A stretch of DNA of 56,024 bases from the NCBI GenBank assembly GCA_028689545.1, contig JAQVCX010000010.1:1-56024 (forward strand). Direction: 5' to 3'. The translations under genes and the position numbers were made by a program. Positions 1 through 8,737 of this stretch are shown here, piece by piece. Under the pieces are notes generated by a model. That model did no database searches. It had not been told where the DNA came from and worked only from the letters and a program-made list of their open reading frames with translations. Origin of the DNA: Parabacteroides sp. Lineage in GTDB: Bacteria > Bacteroidota > Bacteroidia > Bacteroidales > Tannerellaceae. How positions within the stretch are numbered: the stretch's first letter is position 1; each line of letters starts with the position of its first letter.

Positions 1-69
1 TGGACATCTCTCCACCGTCCCACCCCAAAAAGACAGACTTAGGCTCAGTCGAAAAAAAGGGGTCACTCG

Positions 70-77
70 CAAAAGTA
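70..77 (-). promoter_or_regulatory. Possible leftward -7 promoter element
   Basis: Read on the minus strand this is TACTTTTG, a match to the Bacteroidota -7 consensus TAnnTTTG. No convincing -33 element lies at the usual distance. An ATG on the minus strand at positions 5-7 could be the first codon of a gene running off the left edge, but only two codons are visible, so that gene cannot be identified. Confidence 0.3.
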
Positions 78-185
78 TGTGGGGTTATGTATGATGCCCT
101 GTTTACATAGAAGTTCAATATTTCCTCACTCCGAGCGTATAATGTAGCCGCTATGGTATTTTTCCTAATACCGCTTTATGACGTA

Positions 186-193
186 CAAAGGTA
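186..193 (-). promoter_or_regulatory. Possible leftward -7 promoter element, divergent from the DUF308 gene
   Basis: Minus-strand TACCTTTG matches TAnnTTTG. It lies about 20 bp from a rightward TACCTTTG at 214-221, so the two would be divergent promoters. The rest of positions 1-254 holds no open reading frame or repeat that I can support. Confidence 0.3.
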
Positions 194-213
194 AAAAAGT
201 CGGAAAGAATATA

Positions 214-221
214 TACCTTTG
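214..221 (+). promoter_or_regulatory. -7 promoter element of the DUF308 gene
   Basis: TACCTTTG matches TAnnTTTG and ends 33 bp before the ATG at 255. No clear TTTG is seen 19-21 bp upstream, so the call rests on the -7 box and its position. Confidence 0.5.
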
Positions 222-254
222 TCATATTATAAATGAAATCTAAAATAAAAGCAT

Positions 255-791
255 ATGAGATCTATTAATGGAGCGGTTTTACGTAGCGCATTCGCGATGG
301 TATTAGGATTTGTTTTGGTCTTATGGCCGGAAGTCGCTATAACCTATTTAGTTATTACGATCGGCATACTATTCATCTTACCGGGATTATTCGCTATCCT
401 CAGTTATTTCACCCGACCGAAAAACGAGAACGGGGAAAAACCGATGTTTCCCATCGAGGCAGCGGGAAGCGTATTGTTCGGAGCATGGCTGGTGATCATG
501 CCCGAGTTCTTCGTGAATATATTAATGTACGTATTGGGAGCTTTATTGGTAATTGCCGGCGTACAACAACTCGTCTCATTGATATCCGCGAGGAAATGGA
601 GCAATGTACCGTTGGGGTTCTACCTGATGCCGGCATTGATCCTGATAACCGGAGTAATGATCCTCGCTTACCCATTCGGGGCGGCGGCAAATACATTCGT
701 TATCTTCGGTGTAGCCAGCGTTTTCTACGGGGCTTGCGAGTTGATCAACTGGTATAAGTTTCGCAAGCGTATAGAGAATACCGGATTATGA
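255..791 (+). CDS. DUF308 (HdeD-like) multipass membrane protein
   Basis: This 178-residue protein is almost entirely hydrophobic, with about six predicted inner-membrane helices arranged as repeated pairs, including segments near residues 8-30, 31-50, 65-85, 87-108, 118-140 and 142-162. It ends in a short basic tail. The pattern fits the DUF308/HdeD family, which includes an E. coli acid-stress membrane protein; the biochemical role is unknown. The ATG at 255 is the first one after a promoter-like box at 214-221. Its stop overlaps the stop of the convergent AraC gene by 6 bp, leaving no room for an intergenic terminator. Confidence 0.75.
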   Translation: MRSINGAVLRSAFAMVLGFVLVLWPEVAITYLVITIGILFILPGLFAILSYFTRPKNENGEKPMFPIEAAGSVLFGAWLVIMPEFFVNILMYVLGALLVIAGVQQLVSLISARKWSNVPLGFYLMPALILITGVMILAYPFGAAANTFVIFGVASVFYGACELINWYKFRKRIENTGL

Positions 792-1685
792 TTTCCGGTA
801 TTCCATGGGCGACACACCCATATGCTTCTTGAAGAACTTGCCGAAAGTGGATTGATCGGAGAAGTGGAGTATATCCGCTACATGCTGAACCGTGGCTTGC
901 GGGGCTTTCAGCAGCATCTTAGCCTCGACGATCAAGGCATCGTCAATCCATTTATTCGCTGATTTACCCGTTAGCTCCTTTAAGATAAGGGAAAGATACT
1001 GCGGGGTAATAAACAATTTCTCGGCATAAAAGGTAACGACGTGTTGCTCCTTACAATGCTCGAAAAGCAACTGCAAGAACTGCTCGAAAAGTTCCTCCTT
1101 ACGGGAGAGCGTAGGTGCCGTCATCAGCTCCTTCTTACCCGTAAAGATATTGGCCAACTCAATAAAGAAACCGATCAAGGCGTTCTGGAGAGCCTCTTTA
1201 AGGAAAGAATGAGTACGCAGCTTCATCTTTTCTCGTAAGATGGAGAATTGACCGGACATATGCTCTGTCTCCTCTGAGCTCAATAGGGCGCAGGGATTCT
1301 TACGGATCTGCATATAATTCATAGAGTGATTCTTTTTCTCTATGGGAGTTCCGTCCATAAAGGATTTGGACACGATCAACAAACGTCCCCTTAATTCTTT
1401 ACTTACCTTCGATACCTGTATGATATGGGTCGGCATCAAGGTTATAAACGTATTCTTCTCTATCTTATATGGAATATAGTCTACCGAGATTTCGGCGGAA
1501 CCTTCCTGTATCAAGATCATCAACAAGGCGTTTAAACGCATTGGAGTAGAATGCTCCAGCCTTTTTTCCTCATAATTAATCAAATCTCCGTTCAGATCTG
1601 CTATCGATAAATCATCTTGAAAGTTGTCACTGTACTCAATTCCCTTGATTAACTCAGCGACTTCAATTAAAGGCAAATTTTTCAT
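786..1685 (-). CDS. AraC family transcriptional regulator
   Basis: This 299-residue regulator has an N-terminal cupin-like sensing region and a C-terminal double helix-turn-helix DNA-binding domain over roughly the last 100 residues. The second helix-turn-helix carries the AraC signature around FSDQSTFGKFFKKHMGVSP, close to the C-terminus. An in-frame ATG further upstream (1769) exists, but I chose 1685 because a good -7 box, TATCTTTG, lies at 1718-1725 between the two, so transcripts would begin downstream of the longer start. The effector and targets are not evident. It is convergent with the DUF308 gene and divergent from the TetR-led efflux operon, which is a possible target by position only. 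Confidence 0.85.
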   Translation of the reverse strand: MKNLPLIEVAELIKGIEYSDNFQDDLSIADLNGDLINYEEKRLEHSTPMRLNALLMILIQEGSAEISVDYIPYKIEKNTFITLMPTHIIQVSKVSKELRGRLLIVSKSFMDGTPIEKKNHSMNYMQIRKNPCALLSSEETEHMSGQFSILREKMKLRTHSFLKEALQNALIGFFIELANIFTGKKELMTAPTLSRKEELFEQFLQLLFEHCKEQHVVTFYAEKLFITPQYLSLILKELTGKSANKWIDDALIVEAKMLLKAPQATVQHVADILHFSDQSTFGKFFKKHMGVSPMEYRKS

Positions 1686-1717
1686 GTCTATCTGTAGCTT
1701 TTTATTATCACCTAGGG

Positions 1718-1725
1718 CAAAGATA
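1718..1725 (-). promoter_or_regulatory. -7 promoter element of the AraC gene
   Basis: Minus-strand TATCTTTG fits TAnnTTTG and lies about 32 bp before the chosen start at 1685. It is the main reason for rejecting the longer start at 1769. No -33 TTTG at standard spacing was found. Confidence 0.5.
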
Positions 1726-1832
1726 GAAATAAAAAGACAAAGGCCATCTTGTATTTCGTTTTTAACCAATTTTCAGCCAAAACAGAACGAATATCAAGAA
1801 TATTTGACAATACTCCGTTTCATTCCATACCA

Positions 1833-1847
1833 ATACCGTAACAGTAT
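1833..1847. promoter_or_regulatory. Candidate TetR operator
   Basis: ATACCGTAACAGTAT is an interrupted palindrome with six of seven base pairs matching around a central A. It lies about 150 bp before the TetR start and just upstream of a weak promoter-like sequence (GACCTTTG at 1876-1883). TetR regulators usually bind 15-20 bp palindromes in their own promoters, so autoregulation here is a reasonable inference. Confidence 0.35.
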
Positions 1848-1996
1848 AAACCTTTCCGGTTTTCTAAATATATCAGACCTTTGCAAACAGATTCGACGGG
1901 AATCTCCGGTCATTGGTCGACTCCATCGGGCGAATCATCGCTTTTCACTTGTATACGGGGATTGCCCCAGCTACTTTTGACGTAACAAAAACAAAT

Positions 1997-2641
1997 ATGA
2001 TTAAGGAACAGATTATTAATACGGCGTTCGATCTTTTTTCTCAATATGGCATCAAGAGCGTAAGTATGGATGATGTAGCGAAAGCGACGGGCATCTCCAA
2101 GCGTACGCTTTACGAGTCGTTCGAGGATAAGGAAACCTTGTTGATCGAGGGGATCGATCACGATACCGAATCGCTCGGACACTATCTGGCAAGACTGGAG
2201 AAAGAACCTTTCAATGCCTTGGAAGTCATCCTGCTCTTCTATGAGGAGATGATGAAAAACCCGAGATGGTTCAACGAAAAGTTTTACGAGGATTTGAAGA
2301 AATATCCGAAAGCCCAACAGAAAACTGAGACGAATAAAGCGAGAATGGGCAAGAGGTGTATGGCCTTATTCACACGGGGTGTTAAAGAGGGCGTGTTCCA
2401 AGAGGGGATCAACTTCGAAATCATGGTCTTGCTGGTGAAAGAGCAGACGAAGATGTTGCGGCCTTCCAGCATCTTCAACAAGCATTCCATCATCGAGGTG
2501 TACAACACGATTCTCCTCACATTCTTGAAAGGAATCAGTACCGAGAAGGGAAGAGCGCTCCTAGACCGATTCGATCTCAAACAATCATATGATTTACAGC
2601 GAACATTTAATGAGTTTAATCACAGACAAAATCTATCCTAA
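1997..2641 (+). CDS. TetR/AcrR family regulator of the efflux operon
   Basis: This 214-residue protein begins with a typical TetR helix-turn-helix: IINTAFDLFSQYGIKSVSMD followed by a recognition helix around DVAKATGISKRTLYESFEDK (about residues 6-50). The rest is a ligand-binding helical domain with no recognisable ligand signature. The longer reading frame starts at 1913, but the ATG at 1997 places the domain at the normal distance from the N-terminus. The gene abuts the TolC gene with no gap (stop at 2641, ATG at 2642), so it is the first gene of the efflux operon and probably represses it in the absence of ligand. Confidence 0.88.
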   Translation: MIKEQIINTAFDLFSQYGIKSVSMDDVAKATGISKRTLYESFEDKETLLIEGIDHDTESLGHYLARLEKEPFNALEVILLFYEEMMKNPRWFNEKFYEDLKKYPKAQQKTETNKARMGKRCMALFTRGVKEGVFQEGINFEIMVLLVKEQTKMLRPSSIFNKHSIIEVYNTILLTFLKGISTEKGRALLDRFDLKQSYDLQRTFNEFNHRQNLS

Positions 2642-4039
2642 ATGAAACGATTATTGATGAGTAGAAAAATGATGTTGGCCACATTTATGGCATTGACTTT
2701 TCTGGCGGCAAGATCGGCTCTGGCTCAAGACACCTTGAAATTGGATCTGGGAAAAGCGCTAGAGATCGCCTTGAGCGAGAACCCAACCGTGAAAGTCGCC
2801 GACAAAGAAATACAGAAGAAAAAGTACGCACGCAAAGGATCGTACGCTTCTCTATTTCCGCAGATTAATTTCGCGGGGGACTATAACCGTACCTTGAAAA
2901 AACAAGTGATGTATATGGACTTCGACATGGGAAGCATGGGCGACATGGGAGGCAGCTTGCCCGAAGGCACCGATATGTCGAGTATGGACGAAGGCTTCGA
3001 GGTAGGACGTAGCAACAACTGGAGCTTGGGCTTCAACGCTTCCATGCCACTGGTAAACGCCTCTTTATGGAAAAGCTTGAGCATCTCGGCCCTTGACGTG
3101 GAACTGGCGGTGGAGCAAGCCCGCTCTTCCAAGATAGCGATGGTGAACCAAGTGAAAAAGAGCTTTTACGCCGTCCTTCTGGCAAGCGACTCTTACCGGG
3201 TATTCAAGCAAAGCTACGACAATGCCATGGAGAATTATCTGGATATCAAACGAAAGTACGAACAAGGAACCGTAGCCGAATACGACTTGATACGCGCCGA
3301 TGTGACGGTAAAGAACACGGAGCCTAATATGTTGCAGGCAGAGAACGCCCTTACCTTGGCGAAATGGCAGTTAAAAGCGTTATTGGGCATGGATCTGGAT
3401 TTAAATATCGATTGCGACGGGCAACTGGCGGATTTCAAGTCCAACCTCTTCGCCGACTATCTATCCACGGATACCACCTTATCAGAGAATACGGACTTGA
3501 AACAATTAGACCTTCAAGCGGAACAGCTGAAAAAGACGCTGGTCATGCAGAAATTCGATTACCTGCCGACCTTGTCGCTGACCGGCCTGTATCAATGGAG
3601 CGCCATGAACAATGACTTCAAGTTCAAGGATTATAGGTGGAACCCCTATTCGATGATCGGCGTCACGTTATCGGTTCCTATCTTCTCCGGAGGCAGTAAA
3701 TTCTATAAGGTAAAGCAGACGAAAGTATCCATCGACCAATTGAACCTGCAACGGGACGATACCCAGCGTAATTTGCAGTTGGCCGTGAAGCAATACGTAG
3801 ATAATATGAATACCTGCATCAAGAGATTCGATGCCGCCCAAAAGGGAATCGAGCAAGCGGAGCGAGGATATATGATCTCGCAAAAACGGTACGACACCGG
3901 AGCCGGCACGTGGCTGGAGATGAACGATGCCGAACTTGCCTTGACGCAGGCCCGATTGAACTTCAATCAATCCATCTACGACTATATGGTAGCGAAGGCG
4001 GATCTGGAGAAAGTATTGGGTAACGGACAGATGAATTGA
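2642..4039 (+). CDS. TolC family outer membrane efflux protein
   Basis: This 465-residue protein has an N-terminal signal peptide (cleavage near ALAQ-D, residue 29/30) followed by two outer-membrane efflux repeats made of long helices and short beta segments. It should form the trimeric outer-membrane channel of the adjacent RND pump. An unusual insertion at about residues 90-115 contains seven methionines with several Gly and Asp; it falls in the first beta-strand region, probably an extracellular or pore loop. Methionine-rich segments bind soft metals in some copper and silver systems, but that role is only a suggestion here. The second gene of the operon, it directly follows TetR. Confidence 0.9.
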   Translation: MKRLLMSRKMMLATFMALTFLAARSALAQDTLKLDLGKALEIALSENPTVKVADKEIQKKKYARKGSYASLFPQINFAGDYNRTLKKQVMYMDFDMGSMGDMGGSLPEGTDMSSMDEGFEVGRSNNWSLGFNASMPLVNASLWKSLSISALDVELAVEQARSSKIAMVNQVKKSFYAVLLASDSYRVFKQSYDNAMENYLDIKRKYEQGTVAEYDLIRADVTVKNTEPNMLQAENALTLAKWQLKALLGMDLDLNIDCDGQLADFKSNLFADYLSTDTTLSENTDLKQLDLQAEQLKKTLVMQKFDYLPTLSLTGLYQWSAMNNDFKFKDYRWNPYSMIGVTLSVPIFSGGSKFYKVKQTKVSIDQLNLQRDDTQRNLQLAVKQYVDNMNTCIKRFDAAQKGIEQAERGYMISQKRYDTGAGTWLEMNDAELALTQARLNFNQSIYDYMVAKADLEKVLGNGQMN

Positions 4040-4085
4040 AAATTAAGAATTGAAAGTTTAATAGATAATAATTAGGAACAATTAT

Positions 4086-5111
4086 ATGAAGACAAGTCAA
4101 ATGCTAAAAGTAATACCGGTAGCTACATTGGCCCTGCTAATGTCTTGCTCCGGAAATAAGAGTGAGGAAGCCGCGAAAATACAGAATGAGAAAGTGAAGG
4201 TGAAAGTGGAAACGGTCTCTGTTCAAGACGTGGAGCAACTCAGTGAGTTTACCGCTACGGTGGAAGCGAATATAAAGAATAATATCGCTCCCCAAACCCC
4301 GTTCCGTATCGAGAAAATCTTCGCCGAGGTGGGCGATCATGTAAAAGCAGGGCAGTTATTGGCCAAGATGGACGCTACCAGCCTAAAGCAAGCGAAGATA
4401 CAATTGGACAACCAAGAGATCGAGTTTAAACGTATCGACGAGTTGTATAAGGTGGGTGGCGCTTCCAAATCCGCTTGGGATGCCCAAAAGACTTCCTTGG
4501 AAGTGGCTCGCGAGACGTATAAGAACTTGGTGGAGAACACCCAATTGCTAAGCCCGATCAGCGGAGTCGTAACCGCACGCAACTACGATAGCGGCGATAT
4601 GTATAGCGGCGGGAGCCCCATCTATACCGTGGAGAATATTCGTCCGGTCAAATTAATGGTGAATGTCTCCGAGAGTCTTTTCACGAAAGTGAAGAAAGGC
4701 CATGAGGCTGATATACGATTGGATGTGTACGGAGACGAGGTTTTCAAGGGAAAGGTCAGTTTGGTTTACCCGACCATCGATCCCGCCACCCGCACGTTCC
4801 CCGTGGAGATCAAGATAGCCAACTCGGATGAGCGAGTGCGACCGGGTATGTTCGCCCGGGTGACGATGAGTTTCGGCCATATGGATCACGTGGTGGCCCC
4901 GGATCGCTCTATCGTCAAACAATCCGGCGCCGGCGATCGGTATATCTATGTATGCAAAGACGGCAAGGTCTCTTACCAGAAGGTAGAGCTAGGACGTCGT
5001 ATGGGTGATAAATATGAAATCATATCCGGAGTGGAGGATGGCGACCAAGTGGTTATCACCGGGCAAAGCCGCCTGACGAACGGTATGGAAGTTGAAATCG
5101 AAAACGAATAA
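4086..5111 (+). CDS. RND efflux periplasmic adaptor lipoprotein
   Basis: This 341-residue membrane-fusion protein has a lipoprotein signal ending in LMSC, with the lipidated cysteine at residue 21. It follows the HlyD/AcrA layout: a lipoyl half-motif around VGDHVKAGQLLAKMD, a short helical hairpin, a second lipoyl half around LSPISGVVTARNYDSGD, then beta-barrel and membrane-proximal domains with the family segment VRPGMFARV. It should connect the RND permease to the TolC channel in the periplasm. The gene sits 46 bp after tolC and 6 bp before the permease, consistent with one transcript. Confidence 0.92.
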   Translation: MKTSQMLKVIPVATLALLMSCSGNKSEEAAKIQNEKVKVKVETVSVQDVEQLSEFTATVEANIKNNIAPQTPFRIEKIFAEVGDHVKAGQLLAKMDATSLKQAKIQLDNQEIEFKRIDELYKVGGASKSAWDAQKTSLEVARETYKNLVENTQLLSPISGVVTARNYDSGDMYSGGSPIYTVENIRPVKLMVNVSESLFTKVKKGHEADIRLDVYGDEVFKGKVSLVYPTIDPATRTFPVEIKIANSDERVRPGMFARVTMSFGHMDHVVAPDRSIVKQSGAGDRYIYVCKDGKVSYQKVELGRRMGDKYEIISGVEDGDQVVITGQSRLTNGMEVEIENE

Positions 5112-5117
5112 CAGACT

Positions 5118-8100
5118 ATGAGTTTATATGGAACAGCGGTAAGAAAGCCCATATCGACCGCCCTTGTATTTGTGGCGATCGTGATCTTCGGACTTTTTTC
5201 CTTAAGCAGGTTATCAGTGGACTTGCTCCCGGAGATAGAGACCAACACCATCATGGTGATGACGGCCTATCCCGGTGCCAGCGCTTCGGATATCGAGATG
5301 AACGTATCGAAGCCCTTGGAGAACGTGTTGAATAGCGTAAGCGACTTGAAGCATATCACGTCGCAATCCCGTGAGAATATATCGATCGTGACGTTGGAAT
5401 TCAATTATGGCATCGATATCGATGTCGCCACGAACGATGTCCGTGACAAACTGGATATGGTGGAGTCTTCCCTACCCGATGACGTGGAGAATCCGATCAT
5501 CTTCAAGTTCGGTACGGACGATATCCCCATCTTGATCCTCTCCGTGACCGCGGAAGAGAGCACGAACGCTCTTTATAAGATCTTGGATGATAAGGTATCC
5601 AATCCATTGGCACGTATCAGCGGCGTGGGTGCCGTGTCTATCTCCGGCACGCCGATCCGTGAGTTGCAAGTGTATTGCGACCCGTACAAGCTGGAGGCTT
5701 ACGGGCAGACTATCGAGGGTATCTCTGCCATCATCACGCAAGAGAACCGGAACACACCGGGAGGTAGCGTAGATATCGGCTCGAACACCTACTCCTTGCG
5801 TGTGCAAGGAGAATTCACGGATGCCAAGCAGATGCTAGATCTAGTGATCGGTAGCCAGAACGGGAAGAACGTATATCTGCGTGACGTGGCCCGTGTAGAA
5901 GACAGCATCGAGGAACGTGCGCAAGAGACGTTCAACAACGGCACGAAAGGTGGTATGATCGTGATCCAGAAACAATCTGGAGCGAACTCGGTGAACATCG
6001 CCAAGAAGGTACACCAGAAACTTCCGGAGATACAGGCTAGCTTACCTTCGGACGTGAAGCTGGACATAATCATGGATACTTCCACGAATATCTTGAATAC
6101 GATTGATAGCTTGAAAGAGACGATCATGATTACCTTTATCATCGTTATGTTGGTGGTATTCGTGTTCTTGGGACGTTGGAGGGCTACGTTTATCATTATC
6201 TTGACCATCCCTATCTCCTTGATCGCTTCTTTCGCATATTTGCTGGCCTCGGGTAATACGCTGAACATTATCTCGCTGAGTTCCCTTTCTATCGCTATCG
6301 GTATGGTTGTGGACGACGCGATCGTGGTATTGGAGAACGTAACGACCCATATCGAGCGGGGTAGCCAGCCGAAACAGGCCGCCGTACACGCCACGAACGA
6401 GGTGGCTATCTCGGTGATCGCCTCCACTCTTACGATGTTGGCGGTGTTCTTACCGTTGACGATGGTCACGGGTATGGCGGGTATCTTGTTTAAGCAGTTG
6501 GGATGGATCGTCAGTATCATCATGATCGTTTCTACGGTAGGTGCCTTGACATTGACCCCGATGCTTTGCTCGCAACTATTACGCCAGCAACCGGAGAAGG
6601 GTAAATTGTACCGGATGTTCTTCACGCCAATCGAAAAAGGGCTGAACGCCTTGGATCATGGCTACGGACGCTTCCTGAGCTGGGCCGTACGTCACCGCAA
6701 AACGGTGATCGTAGGCGCTACGCTGATCTTCATCGGCAGTATGATGCTGATCCCGGTTATCAAGACGGAATTCTTCCCGACACAAGATAACGCACGTATC
6801 GGTATATCGATAGAGTTACCCATCGGCACACGGCAAGATATCACCCGTGAGCTAGCGCTCGACATTGATAAGAAGTTCCGGGAGAAATATCCGGAGATCC
6901 TAATTAGTAACTTCACGGAAGGTACGGCGGATACAGACAACACCTTCGCCCAGTTAAGCAATAACGGTACGCACATTATCGAGTTTAATATAAACTTGAC
7001 GAGCGTGGGCGACCGTGAGAGAGGCCTTACCGAGATTTGCGAGTTAATGCGACAGGACTTAGCCCAATATAGCGAGATCAAGAAGTTCGAGGTACTCGCC
7101 GGCGGACAGGAAGGCTCCATGGGTGGAGAGACCTCGGTTAACATCGAGATCTATGGTTTCGATTTCGCCCAGACGGATGCCGTGGCGAATGAGATCGGCC
7201 GCCGTATGAGAAATGTAAAAGGATGCTCGCAGGTAAATATCAGCCGTGAGGATTATATCCCGGAATACCAGATCGACTTCGACCGGGAGAAACTGGCGAT
7301 CAACGGGCTGAACGTGACAACCGCCTCCATGTATCTCCGGAACCGTGTAAATGGCTCCACCGCTTCCAAATATCGCGAGGATGGAGATGAGTACGACATC
7401 AAGGTACGTTACGCTCCAGAGTTCCGTGAGTCCGTAGAAGATCTTGAGAATATCTTGATCTATAACAACGAGGGGAAAGGCATCCGCATCCGTGACCTAG
7501 GCAAGGTAGTGGAACGTATGACTCCCCCGACCATCGAGCGTAAGGATCGTGAGCGTGTGATCACCGTATCCGCCGTAGCGGGTAAGGGAGCGGCATTGAG
7601 CGACATAGTTGCCGCCGCCCGGAACGAGCTGAAACAAATGGATATTCCATCGGACGTAAGCTGGCAGTTGGGCGGAACGTACGAGGATCAGCAGGATACA
7701 TTTACCGATTTGGGGATCTTGATGGCATTGATCATCATTCTGGTATTTATCGTGATGGCCGCCCAGTTCGAGTCGTTGGTGGATCCGTTCGTGATCATGT
7801 TCTCTATCCCATTCGCCTTTACGGGTATCGTATTGGGATTGGCGATCACGCAGACACCGTTGGGCGTTATGGCATTGATCGGCGTGATCATGTTGATGGG
7901 TATCGTTGTTAAGAACGGTATCGTATTGATCGACTACACGATCTTATGCCGGGAGCGTGGCATGGGTATTATCACGTCGGTAGTGACAGCCGGCAGATCC
8001 CGTCTCCGCCCGGTATTGATGACAACGTTGACAACCGTATTGGGTATGATCCCGATGGCGGTGGGAACCGGCGAGGGCTCCGAGATGTGGCGCTCGATGG

Positions 8101-8237
8101 GTATGACAGTGGCTTGGGGACTTTCCGTATCCACCTTGATTACCTTGATTATTGTTCCGACAGTCTATGCCGTATTCGCCGCCAACGGCGTGAAACGAAG
8201 ACGTCGGAAAATAAGGAAGTCATTACGAAATAATTAA
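5118..8237 (+). CDS. RND family efflux permease (HAE1-like)
   Basis: This 1039-residue inner-membrane pump has the duplicated RND layout: six membrane helices plus a large periplasmic loop, twice. The proton-relay aspartates lie in IGMVVDDAIVVLEN (D399 and D400), and the partner lysine lies in the second half in MGIVVKNGIVLIDY. Sequence features resemble the hydrophobe/amphiphile group (proton-driven export of drugs, dyes or detergents) rather than heavy-metal CusA pumps, although the substrate is not visible. It ends with a basic tail and is the last large gene of the TetR-TolC-adaptor-permease operon. Confidence 0.93.
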   Translation: MSLYGTAVRKPISTALVFVAIVIFGLFSLSRLSVDLLPEIETNTIMVMTAYPGASASDIEMNVSKPLENVLNSVSDLKHITSQSRENISIVTLEFNYGIDIDVATNDVRDKLDMVESSLPDDVENPIIFKFGTDDIPILILSVTAEESTNALYKILDDKVSNPLARISGVGAVSISGTPIRELQVYCDPYKLEAYGQTIEGISAIITQENRNTPGGSVDIGSNTYSLRVQGEFTDAKQMLDLVIGSQNGKNVYLRDVARVEDSIEERAQETFNNGTKGGMIVIQKQSGANSVNIAKKVHQKLPEIQASLPSDVKLDIIMDTSTNILNTIDSLKETIMITFIIVMLVVFVFLGRWRATFIIILTIPISLIASFAYLLASGNTLNIISLSSLSIAIGMVVDDAIVVLENVTTHIERGSQPKQAAVHATNEVAISVIASTLTMLAVFLPLTMVTGMAGILFKQLGWIVSIIMIVSTVGALTLTPMLCSQLLRQQPEKGKLYRMFFTPIEKGLNALDHGYGRFLSWAVRHRKTVIVGATLIFIGSMMLIPVIKTEFFPTQDNARIGISIELPIGTRQDITRELALDIDKKFREKYPEILISNFTEGTADTDNTFAQLSNNGTHIIEFNINLTSVGDRERGLTEICELMRQDLAQYSEIKKFEVLAGGQEGSMGGETSVNIEIYGFDFAQTDAVANEIGRRMRNVKGCSQVNISREDYIPEYQIDFDREKLAINGLNVTTASMYLRNRVNGSTASKYREDGDEYDIKVRYAPEFRESVEDLENILIYNNEGKGIRIRDLGKVVERMTPPTIERKDRERVITVSAVAGKGAALSDIVAAARNELKQMDIPSDVSWQLGGTYEDQQDTFTDLGILMALIIILVFIVMAAQFESLVDPFVIMFSIPFAFTGIVLGLAITQTPLGVMALIGVIMLMGIVVKNGIVLIDYTILCRERGMGIITSVVTAGRSRLRPVLMTTLTTVLGMIPMAVGTGEGSEMWRSMGMTVAWGLSVSTLITLIIVPTVYAVFAANGVKRRRRKIRKSLRNN

Positions 8238-8277
8238 TTAACTTCGCGTACCGGAAGGTTTCCGAACACAGGCGAAC

Positions 8278-8369
8278 TACGCCGGGCATTGTAAGGTGGT
8301 TACGATGCCCGGTATAAGAAGCTTACGATGCCCATTATAAACAGGTAAGAATGCCCATTATAAGAAAGC
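8278..8369. repeat. Intergenic tandem array, four 23-bp units
   Basis: Units run 8278-8300, 8301-8323, 8324-8346 and 8347-8369. Units 2-4 share a core close to ACGATGCCCxxTATAA. The first unit contains CCGGGCATTGTA, the inverted form of the second unit's core, so it is flipped. The array lies between the RND permease and the PII-like gene, both on the plus strand, and could form small hairpins in their transcript. Short matching inverted sequences (CGGAAGG and CCTTCCG) flank it. Confidence 0.7.
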
Positions 8370-8406
8370 AGCCTTCCGTGTCCGTATTTTCATAAAAACT
8401 GAATAT

Positions 8407-8700
8407 ATGAAAGCGATATTTATATCTTTCAATCAAGCATATTACGAGGCCATTCTCAGTATCATGGACCGTAATAACATTAAGGGTTTCACCTCTTGGG
8501 ATGTCGTGCAAGGACGGGGAAGTAAAACGGGCGAGCCACATTACGGCAATCACGCTTGGCCTACCTTGAATTCGGCTATCCTTACGATGGTGGAAGAAGA
8601 GAAGGTAGATCATTTTCTGGAAATCCTACACAACCTAGACAAGGAAACGGAAGCGCAAGGGCTACGGGCCTTCGTCTGGAATATAGAGAAAACCATCTAA
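8407..8700 (+). CDS. PII-like small regulatory protein
   Basis: This 97-residue protein looks like a member of the PII superfamily: an alpha/beta fold with an N-terminal MKAIFISFNQ strand, a loop around residues 35-50 (GRGSKTGEPHYGNHAW) in the place of the PII T-loop, and a second beta-alpha-beta repeat. PII-like proteins that lie beside RND pumps have been described as a distinct group, thought to sense small molecules and modulate the neighbouring transporter. It follows the permease by 169 bp, with a repeat array between. The exact ligand and function cannot be read from the sequence. Confidence 0.6.
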   Translation: MKAIFISFNQAYYEAILSIMDRNNIKGFTSWDVVQGRGSKTGEPHYGNHAWPTLNSAILTMVEEEKVDHFLEILHNLDKETEAQGLRAFVWNIEKTI

Positions 8701-8737
8701 CATTATTGTATCGAAACAACTATATTAATCTATTGAT

